Below are positions 57,604-64,000 of a stretch of 64,000 nt of DNA, in pieces. Below the pieces are notes generated by a model, which was given only the letters and a program-made list of their open reading frames with translations, searched no databases and was not told the DNA's origin. The translations under genes were made by a program, and so were the position numbers. The first letter of the stretch is position 1, and the number at the start of each line of letters is the position of its first letter. Source of the stretch: Saprospiraceae bacterium (GTDB lineage: Bacteria; Bacteroidota; Bacteroidia; Chitinophagales; Saprospiraceae); NCBI GenBank assembly GCA_019638455.1, contig JAHBTU010000001.1, positions 573,501-637,500 of the forward strand, given 5' to 3'.

Positions 57604-57929
57604 GGGCTTTCTACGGCATTTCCAGACCCAAGCTGTCATTCCTCTCCTCCAATCGGCGGAGAAGAATGGCGGCCAGCAGGGTGGGGGATGTGAATCTTGC
57701 TATCAAAAAGTTATTCTAAGGGCGAAACTTTATGACGCACAACACAAAAGTTTACGATTTGGATATCCCCCGAGCTTCAGCCGGGAGAAGAAGAAACGGG
57801 CAAGAAAGGGATGAGTTTTAACCCGGAAGGTAGGCTTGGGGGGGATAAAACCCGGCTTAGATAAGCTGCGGTCCGCTACCCGGCAAAGCATGGGGGCCGT
57901 CAAAAGCATAAGTTGTTTCTTAGGCGTGT
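57604..57929. other. unexplained G- and purine-rich intergenic region
   Basis: No convincing gene. A 29-codon ORF starts at 57731 (MTHNTKVYDLDI..) and stops at about 57820, followed by a stretch with three ACCCGG words, a GGGGGGG run (about 57838-57844) and a GCTTAGATAAGC palindrome. The ends show no terminator. It could hold a structured RNA or a decayed gene. RNase P, tmRNA and SRP RNA signatures were looked for and not found. Confidence 0.4.
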
Positions 57930-58805
57930 TTAGTCAATATACCGCTTCGTCAAGTCGCCATAAGCATCAATCCTGCGGTCGCGGAAAAAAGGCCAGATGC
58001 GGCGCACGTCCTCGGTGCGTTGTTTGTCAATTTCCACCACGACGTTTTCCTCTTGGTCGGCGCTCGAAAGGTGGAGGATTTCACCTTGCGGCCCGGCCAC
58101 AAAGCTTTGCCCCCAGAACTGTATGCCGCCGGTCACGCCCGTCCAGTCGGGTTCGTGGCCAACCCTGTTGACGGTGATGACGGGCAGGCCGTTTGCTACG
58201 GCATGGCCGCGCTGGATGGTGAACCATGCGCCGTGTTGGCGCTCTTTTTCAGGCTGCGGGTCGCTGCTTTCCCATCCGATGGCGGTGGGGTAAATCAACA
58301 TTTCCGCTCCGGCCAGCGCCATGAGGCGGGCGGCTTCGGGGTACCATTGGTCCCAGCAGACGAGCAGGCCGAGTTTGCCGGCGGAGGTTTGGATGGGGGC
58401 GAAGCCTAAGTCGCCGGGAGTGAAGTAGAATTTTTCGTAGTAGGCCGGGTCGTCGGGAATGTGCATTTTACGGTATTTGCCCGCGAGAGAGCCGTCTTTT
58501 TCAAACACGACGGCGGTGTTGTGATAGATGCCGGGGGCGCGTTTTTCAAAAAGGGAGGTGACGAGCACCACGCTGTGTTTTTTGGCGGCGGCGGAAAAAA
58601 CCTCCGTGTCGGTGCCGGGTATCGGCTCGGCGAGGTCGAACATTCGAGTGTCTTCGGCCTGACAGAAATAGATGCCGCAGTGAAGCTCTTGCAGCACGAC
58701 GAGTTCGGCCCCTTTGGCGGCGCATTCGGCGATGCCGCGCAGGGATTTTTCGATGTTCGATTTTTTGTCTTCGGTGCAGGATTGCTGGACGAGGCCTATT
58801 TTCAT
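57930..58805 (-). CDS. aguB: N-carbamoylputrescine amidase
   Basis: 291 residues of the nitrilase superfamily with the complete Glu-Lys-Cys triad: VVLQELHCGIYFCQ (Glu near 41), AGKYRKMHIPDDP (Lys near 115) and LGLLVCWDQWYPEAARL (Cys near 150). HIPDDPAYYEKFYFTPGD and GWESSDPQPEKERQHGAW match the carbamoylputrescine branch. It hydrolyses N-carbamoylputrescine to putrescine, CO2 and ammonia. It follows the agmatine deiminase gene by 66 bp on the same strand, so the two steps are adjacent. ATG start. Confidence 0.92.
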   Translation of the reverse strand: MKIGLVQQSCTEDKKSNIEKSLRGIAECAAKGAELVVLQELHCGIYFCQAEDTRMFDLAEPIPGTDTEVFSAAAKKHSVVLVTSLFEKRAPGIYHNTAVVFEKDGSLAGKYRKMHIPDDPAYYEKFYFTPGDLGFAPIQTSAGKLGLLVCWDQWYPEAARLMALAGAEMLIYPTAIGWESSDPQPEKERQHGAWFTIQRGHAVANGLPVITVNRVGHEPDWTGVTGGIQFWGQSFVAGPQGEILHLSSADQEENVVVEIDKQRTEDVRRIWPFFRDRRIDAYGDLTKRYID

Positions 58806-58871
58806 GGGACGATGAATGATGAGTTAAGAATGCGAACGTTTGCGAAACCTGCGAGGGTGCGCAAAAGAGTT

Positions 58872-59903
58872 TCAAACCACTCCCGCAGGGTATTGCATGG
58901 TGACACAATGCAGCGAGCCATGTTGCAAAATTAGGGGGCGGCAATCAATCCCGATGATTTGGTGAGCGGGGAAAACCGTTTTCAGGACTTCCAAGGCTTC
59001 TGCGTCTTGAGCGACGCGGTATGTAGGCACAAGCACGGCACCATTGATGAGCAGGAAATTGGCATAGGTGGCTGGCAAGCGTTGCCCCTGCTCGTCATAG
59101 CAGGCATCGGGCCAAGGGAGCGCGACGAGGCGGTAGGGGGAGCCGTCGGTTTTTCGGAAGGTTTGGAGTTCGGCTTCCATTTTTTGTAGTTCCTCAAAAT
59201 GCTCGTCCTCAGGGTCGGGGCATTTGATGTATGCAATCGTGTCGGGAGTGCAAAAGCGGGCAAGGGTGTCAACGTGCGAGTCCGTGTCGTCGCCGGCAAG
59301 GTAGCCGTGATGGAGCCAAAGCACGCGAGCGAGGCCAAACAGGTCTTTGAGTTGGGCTTCAATCTGGCTTTTCGAGAGGTGGGGGTTTCGGTTGGGCGAG
59401 AGCATACATTCGGCGGTGGTGAGGAGGGTGCCCCGCCCGTCGCTTTCGATGCCGCCGCCTTCGAGCACGATGCCGCCGTGTTGGATGTAGGCATTGAAAA
59501 CACCATTGTTATGAAGGTGTCGGGTAATTAGGTTGTCCTTGTCTGCCGCAAATTTCAGTCCCCAGCCGTTGAAGACGAAATCCAGCACGAGGGGTTTCCC
59601 ATTTTCAAAAACGGTGATACCGCCGTGGTCGCGCGCCCAAGTGTCGTTGGAGTCGCATTCGACGAGGAGCAAATTTTCTTGAACGGCATTTTTCAAAAGC
59701 CTTTTCGTGGATGCCATGCTTTCACAGACTATGAGCACTTTTTGAAAGTGGCTGATGGTCTCGGCGATGTTTACGAAACACGGCAACACCTCGTCGAGCA
59801 CATCGGCCCAGTCGGTGTTGGCATGAGGGAAGGTGAGTTGGACGGCGCTTTGCGGCTCCCATTCGGCAGGGAGGCGGCGGGTGGAGAAAGGCGAGATGGG
59901 CAT
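58872..59903 (-). CDS. aguA: agmatine deiminase
   Basis: 343 residues of the guanidino-group hydrolase fold. RLPAEWEPQSAVQLTFPHAN (start), NDTWARDHGGITVF with Asp and His, QHGGIVLEGGGIESDGRGTLL, GYLAGDDTDSHVDTLARF with the second His/Asp, and the C-terminal nucleophile Cys in HGSLHCVTMQYP are all in place. It converts agmatine to N-carbamoylputrescine and ammonia. The ATG at 59903 fits the family; a TTG 13 codons earlier is rejected. A perfect -7 box lies 20 bp upstream. No arginine decarboxylase is in the window, so agmatine must come from elsewhere. Confidence 0.93.
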   Translation of the reverse strand: MPISPFSTRRLPAEWEPQSAVQLTFPHANTDWADVLDEVLPCFVNIAETISHFQKVLIVCESMASTKRLLKNAVQENLLLVECDSNDTWARDHGGITVFENGKPLVLDFVFNGWGLKFAADKDNLITRHLHNNGVFNAYIQHGGIVLEGGGIESDGRGTLLTTAECMLSPNRNPHLSKSQIEAQLKDLFGLARVLWLHHGYLAGDDTDSHVDTLARFCTPDTIAYIKCPDPEDEHFEELQKMEAELQTFRKTDGSPYRLVALPWPDACYDEQGQRLPATYANFLLINGAVLVPTYRVAQDAEALEVLKTVFPAHQIIGIDCRPLILQHGSLHCVTMQYPAGVV

Positions 59904-59922
59904 TTTTTCGAGCGTTGAGGGG

Positions 59923-59930
59923 CAAAAGTA
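59923..59930 (-). promoter_or_regulatory. candidate -7 box (TACTTTTG) of the aguA-aguB run
   Basis: Exact TAnnTTTG on the minus strand, followed by CCCC; 19 bp before the ATG at 59903. Confidence 0.45.
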
Positions 59931-60106
59931 AAGTTTGGGCAAAGAAAAATTTTATTTCAAAAGGAGAAATGAAGACAAGGCTGTTGTGAGAGGGTCGGGG
60001 GCTTTCTAAGGACAATCTAAGCCTTTTCTAAGGACAATCTAATTTGGATTTTTTGGAAAAATAAAAAATTTAAAAAAAGGCATTGTGAGTATGACGAACG
60101 TATCAC

Positions 60107-60114
60107 TACCTTAG
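60107..60114 (+). promoter_or_regulatory. candidate -7 box (TACCTTAG) and structured leader of susC
   Basis: One mismatch to TAnnTTTG, with TTG 21 bp upstream (60083-60085) as a possible -33. It is preceded by an A/T-rich tract and followed by CCCCGCC as seen after the DUF6580 box. The implied leader of about 185 bases contains the complementary words CCTTCGC (60163-60169) and GCGAAGG (60248-60254) and AGGTG/CACCT near 60126-60142. Confidence 0.35.
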
Positions 60115-60305
60115 CCCCGCCTTGAAGGTGCACCACACACCTGCTACCCTTCCCTTTACGAGCCTTCGCCTTTCCGAATAAAATCCTGTTTCGCAGCACG
60201 CTTAGCTGGCAGTTTTAATCCGCGTCTTGGCATATTGCCTAGACACAGCGAAGGATTTTCACCTCAAGTGACACATACTTTTCACTAAACTAAACTCAAT
60301 TTCGT

Positions 60306-63293
60306 ATGAATTTTTTGCACACCTTTACTAGGGGCGGATTGCTGGCAGCTGTTTTTCTGCTGTTGGGCAATGCCGCACTGGCACAGCGCACCGTGACGGG
60401 CAAAGTCACCGATGCCGAGAACGGCGAGCCACTCATAGGCGCTACCGTTTCTGTGGTCGGCACGACTCGAGGAGCCGTCACTGACATTGACGGCAATTAT
60501 TCCGTCGGTGTTCCTGATGGCAGCACGCAGCTGCGATTCGCCTATACCGGCTACAAAGAGGAAGTGGTGGAAATTGGGGCTTCCAACACGGTTGATATCG
60601 CCATGAGACCGGGAAGCGTGTTGGACGAAGTGGTGGTGATAGGGTATGGGGCGGTAAGGAAGTCCGACCTTACTGGTTCGGTGGTCTCAGTTGGCGAAAA
60701 GGATTTCAACCAAGGGATTTTTGCCGCGCCTGACCAATTGATACAAGGTAAGGCGGCTGGTGTTCAGGTGCTGAGCAACAGTGGCCAACCAGGTAGCGCA
60801 GCAACAGTTCGCATTCGAGGCAATTCTTCTATTCGTGCGGGCAACGAGCCTCTGTGGGTCGTGGATGGTGTTCAGCTCACAGGTAGCTCGACCAAACCCG
60901 GCACCAACGCAGGAGATTTGGGTGCAACTGCTCCCTCTAACCCGTTGAATTTCCTCAACCCCAACGACATCGAATCTATTCAGGTGTTGAAAGATGCCTC
61001 CGCTACTGCCATATATGGTTCGCGTGGGGCCAATGGCGTGATTATCATCACCACCAAAAAAGGCAAAAGCGGTACTCCTACCATTGATTTCAACACCTCT
61101 GTGGGAGCCAGCTCTGTTTTGAGAAAGTATGATGTGCTTGATGGCAATGAGTACCGTGCCGTACTGCGTAATTATGGTTTGGCCGATGGTGATTTTGGCG
61201 ACAACGTGGATGCATTCGACGAGATTACCCGTACAGGTTTCGTTCAAAACCATGGTGTATCCGTCACCGGAGGCACTACTGGCGGTTCATATCGTTTTGG
61301 CTTGAACTATTTCGACCAAGGGGGTATCATAAAGGAAAACGATTTGAAGAGACTAAGCGCCAATCTTTCAGGCTCCTTTAGCTTCTTGGAAAGCAAAAGA
61401 CTTGGGCTTGATATTGGCCTGATTGCATCCCAAACACGGGAGAATGGCCCGGCAGTATCCACCAACGCAGGTTTTCGTGGCAGCCTTATCGGCAATGCCC
61501 TTCAATGGAACCCTACCCATAAGCTTTACAACAATGATGGCACTCCAGTCATCATTCCTGATTTCGGCAACTTCACCAATCCTGTGGCATTGATTCAGGC
61601 TTTTAAAGACAGGTCGAATACTGTTGACTTGATTGGCAGTATTTCGCCGTCGTTTAAAATTACCGACGCATTGACTTACCGGTTCTTTTATAGCGTCAAC
61701 CACGGGGTAGGCGATAGGAGAACACAGATTTCCAGCTGGATAAATATCCAGGATATCGAGGGCCGGGGACTGGCTTCCTTTAACGAAGTGAAAAACACCA
61801 ACCAAATTTTGACCCATAGCCTGAGCTACAATACCAATTTGGGGAGGTCGCTCAATTTGAACGCAGTGGCTGGCTATGAGTATCAGAAACGGACGGAGAA
61901 AGGCTTTGGCATATCCGCAAGGGACTTTTTGCCGGGCAGCGAGCCGGGAGACTTTTTTGACTATACCAACATTTTTCAAAACTCGTCGCCCAACAACAGA
62001 AATGTCTTTAGCTACCACAATCCCGATGCAGAACTGCAATCTTTTTTTGTACGAGGCATTTTTAATTTGAGCGACAAATACTTGTTGACTGCCACCATGC
62101 GCGCTGACGGTTCTAGCAAGTTTGGTGAAAACAACAAATACGGATATTTTCCAGCTGCTGCCCTTGCATGGAATTTACACAATGAAAGTTTTCTGGAGAA
62201 CAGCGTGTTTGACAATTTGAAACTTCGCGTTGGCTGGGGGCAAACGGGCAACTCAGAATTCCCGGCTGGAGCATCTCAAGGCAGATATGGATTTGGTAAC
62301 TCTGGAGGCCAATCAACTGTGGAGCTGGAGAACTTGGCAAATCCCAATCTCAAGTGGGAAACTACCACTACAACAAATTTTGGGGTTGATTTTGCCTTTA
62401 TGAACTATAAAATCTACGGTACGTTGGAGTACTTCAACCGCAACACCAAAGACTTGTTGTTCATCGCGGATGCCTCATTGCCAGGCCCAGCTGTGAAGTA
62501 TTGGACAAACTTGCCGGGCAACCTCATCAACTCGGGTGTAGAAGCTTCACTCAACGCATTGTTGGTGGACAAAGAGCGTGTTTCTTGGACAGCCGGGTTC
62601 AATGTCACCTTTCTCAAGAATGAGTTGACGAATTACGACGGGGCGGAAATCCTTTACGGACAGTTGTTTGGTCAAGGTAGCACGGGAGCTGTCAGCCAAC
62701 GGTTAGCCAATGGGCAACCGCTCAACGCGTTCTACCTGCGGCAACACCTCGGAATTGGGGAAGATGGCCAAAGCAGATTTGTTGGCGGAGACGAAGAGAC
62801 ACCTGCTTTTGTGGGCGATGCCAATCCCAATGTTTTGTTGGGCTTCTACACTGGCGCTACCTTCGGCAAGCTCAGTATGAATTTGAATTTCAATGGTGCA
62901 ATGGGGCACCAGATATTCAACAACACGAAAATGTCGGTCATTCCAATTGGCAACTTGGGAAGCCGTAACATAGATGCCAATTTGCTTGGAGGAGCCAACA
63001 GAGAAGCCACATCCAATGCGATTAAAGCATCTGACCGCTATCTGGAGAAAGGAGATTACTTGAAGTTGGCTAACGCCACCATCGCGTACAGCTTGGGCAA
63101 TATCGGCCGGGCCTTCCGCAATGCAAGGCTTTATGTCACAGGCCAAAACCTTTTTGTGATTACCAAATACACAGGTTTTGACCCTGAGGTCAACACCGTC
63201 AACATTCTTGAAGGCCTTCCTTCCACTGGTATTGAGTACATTCCGTACCCATCTGCCAGAACCTTCATACTTGGCGCAAACTTTTCATTCTAA
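60306..63293 (+). CDS. SusC/RagA family TonB-linked outer-membrane receptor
   Basis: 995 residues. Signal peptide 1-26, then a carboxypeptidase-like domain (about 27-110: RTVTGKVTDAENGEPLIGAT), the TonB-box-like DEVVVIGYGAVRKSDLTGSV (about 118-137), a plug domain with VRIRGNSSIRAGNEPLWVVD and ATAIYGSRGANGVIIITTKK (to about 255), and a beta-barrel to the C-terminus ending RTFILGANFSF with the terminal Phe. With the SusD that follows it forms a lid-and-barrel pump for glycans or peptides energised by TonB. Substrate not decidable: no sensor or glycoside hydrolase lies inside the window. ATG start. Confidence 0.95.
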   Translation: MNFLHTFTRGGLLAAVFLLLGNAALAQRTVTGKVTDAENGEPLIGATVSVVGTTRGAVTDIDGNYSVGVPDGSTQLRFAYTGYKEEVVEIGASNTVDIAMRPGSVLDEVVVIGYGAVRKSDLTGSVVSVGEKDFNQGIFAAPDQLIQGKAAGVQVLSNSGQPGSAATVRIRGNSSIRAGNEPLWVVDGVQLTGSSTKPGTNAGDLGATAPSNPLNFLNPNDIESIQVLKDASATAIYGSRGANGVIIITTKKGKSGTPTIDFNTSVGASSVLRKYDVLDGNEYRAVLRNYGLADGDFGDNVDAFDEITRTGFVQNHGVSVTGGTTGGSYRFGLNYFDQGGIIKENDLKRLSANLSGSFSFLESKRLGLDIGLIASQTRENGPAVSTNAGFRGSLIGNALQWNPTHKLYNNDGTPVIIPDFGNFTNPVALIQAFKDRSNTVDLIGSISPSFKITDALTYRFFYSVNHGVGDRRTQISSWINIQDIEGRGLASFNEVKNTNQILTHSLSYNTNLGRSLNLNAVAGYEYQKRTEKGFGISARDFLPGSEPGDFFDYTNIFQNSSPNNRNVFSYHNPDAELQSFFVRGIFNLSDKYLLTATMRADGSSKFGENNKYGYFPAAALAWNLHNESFLENSVFDNLKLRVGWGQTGNSEFPAGASQGRYGFGNSGGQSTVELENLANPNLKWETTTTTNFGVDFAFMNYKIYGTLEYFNRNTKDLLFIADASLPGPAVKYWTNLPGNLINSGVEASLNALLVDKERVSWTAGFNVTFLKNELTNYDGAEILYGQLFGQGSTGAVSQRLANGQPLNAFYLRQHLGIGEDGQSRFVGGDEETPAFVGDANPNVLLGFYTGATFGKLSMNLNFNGAMGHQIFNNTKMSVIPIGNLGSRNIDANLLGGANREATSNAIKASDRYLEKGDYLKLANATIAYSLGNIGRAFRNARLYVTGQNLFVITKYTGFDPEVNTVNILEGLPSTGIEYIPYPSARTFILGANFSF

Positions 63294-63313
63294 ACTACTT
63301 AAATCATCGCATC

Positions 63314-64000
63314 ATGAAATTTAAACAAATCTTTCTCTTGATGCTCTTTGCGGGCGTTTTCGGCTGCACAGACCTGAAAGAAACACTCAGAGAGGATTGG
63401 ACTCCAGAACAGTTCGATGCTTATGATAAGGCTAATGCCGATGCTGGCGCCTTGCTCAACGCCACCTATAATAGCCTTCGCAACCCATTCATGGACCAAT
63501 CCCGTTTCTGGGCTGCACAACAGCACACCACCGACGAAACACTCGGCCCAACACGTGGGCCTGACTGGGATGACAATGGTATCTGGCGTGTGCTTCACAA
63601 CCATACATGGACTGCCGAACACGCCTTTTTATCGGCAACCTTCAACGAATTGCTTCAATCGCAATTCAGAGCCACGGACTTGTTGAGATTTTCACCCACT
63701 TCTCAACAAGCTGCCGAAGCTCGCTTCCTTCGCGCTTTCGTTATTTTTTGCACAGCCGATGGATGGGGACAAGTGCCTTATCGTGAACCGGGCGAAGACC
63801 TGCTTCAACCCGCACGAGTCTATAGAGGCAGTGAGGCATTGGACGTGGTTATTAGTGAGTGTCAGGCCATTATCAACAACTTGCCTGATGGCCCCGTTAA
63901 CCGAGCCAACAAAGATGCGGCACGCGTACTTTTGATGAAGGCTTTCCTAAACAAAGGAACCTTCGCCAATCGCCAATCGCCTACTTTCCCAGCGGGCGAT
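63314..64000 (+). CDS. RagB/SusD family outer-membrane lipoprotein, N-terminal part (cut by window edge)
   Basis: 229 codons are visible. Lipoprotein signal MKFKQIFLLMLFAGVFGC puts the lipidated Cys at 18, followed by TDLKETLREDWTPEQFD, the TPR-like helices (AAEARFLRAFVIFCTADGWG, VPYREPGEDLL), and SEALDVVISECQAIINNLPD, all in the order of the SusD family. It is the surface ligand-binding partner of the SusC barrel encoded 20 bp upstream. The stop lies beyond the window. It starts with the ATG at 63314. Confidence 0.93.
   Translation, partial: MKFKQIFLLMLFAGVFGCTDLKETLREDWTPEQFDAYDKANADAGALLNATYNSLRNPFMDQSRFWAAQQHTTDETLGPTRGPDWDDNGIWRVLHNHTWTAEHAFLSATFNELLQSQFRATDLLRFSPTSQQAAEARFLRAFVIFCTADGWGQVPYREPGEDLLQPARVYRGSEALDVVISECQAIINNLPDGPVNRANKDAARVLLMKAFLNKGTFANRQSPTFPAGD

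Noticed and set aside
57604..57929. RNase P, tmRNA or SRP RNA gene
   Set aside because: None of the diagnostic conserved blocks of these RNAs could be found on either strand.

Overview
The window reads as chromosome of a Bacteroidota bacterium, most likely of the Saprospiria (Haliscomenobacter/Lewinella-like) lineage. The reasons are a giant surface protein with a gliding-motility-type C-terminal sorting domain (type IX secretion), a PorP/SprF protein, a SusC/SusD pair, several Bacteroidota-only DUF proteins (DUF4407, DUF6580), CotH-kinase paralogues, and Bacteroidota -7 promoter boxes (TAnnTTTG) a short distance before many start codons. The lineage is inferred from gene content; no rRNA or tRNA gene was seen.

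Layout. 0-4.4 kb: N-terminus of an M1 peptidase, a DUF6580 membrane protein, an acyl-CoA thioesterase, a NYN ribonuclease-like/cold-shock fusion, and an ECF sigma factor with its putative anti-sigma factor. 4.5-12.1 kb: one 2512-residue repetitive secreted adhesin closed by a perfect 27-bp-arm hairpin. 12.1-28 kb: YggS, an SMP-30 lipoprotein, a minus-strand operon porP/sprF - thioredoxin-like protein - maf, an amidohydrolase-like protein that lacks its metal-binding histidines, mtgA with a TMTC-like TPR membrane protein, pirin, glutathione peroxidase, a DUF4139 protein and prfC. 28-43.9 kb: lipoprotein, biotin carboxylase, DUF4407 and DUF1761 membrane proteins, PIF1-like helicase, cystathionine beta-synthase, a 1261-residue TraB/GumN protein, S9 peptidase, and an aquaporin with altered pore motifs. 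44-56 kb: two tandem CotH kinase-like secreted proteins, MBL hydrolase, ribH, LysM proteins, kdsB, glycosyltransferase, TrmH-type methyltransferase, a periplasmic-binding-fold lipoprotein, SUI1/YciH, lipid kinase and RluA synthase. 57.9-64 kb: agmatine deiminase plus N-carbamoylputrescine amidase (agmatine to putrescine), then SusC and the first part of SusD, which runs off the edge.

Most genes are housekeeping or envelope genes in short operons. The striking part is the intergenic DNA. It carries several dispersed or tandem repeat families: a 179-bp element with two full copies and one trimmed copy; a 30-bp hairpin motif present five times in the same orientation; a 36-bp family with three copies; GTCATTA decamer arrays in inverted pairs; a roughly 360-bp array of 8-bp CAAACCCT-type units; and long perfect hairpins at gene ends. 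No transposase, CRISPR array, prophage, defence island or secondary-metabolite cluster was recognised.

Starts were set at ATG (once GTG) codons that open a signal peptide or the family's conserved N-terminus. All repeat comparisons were made by eye.
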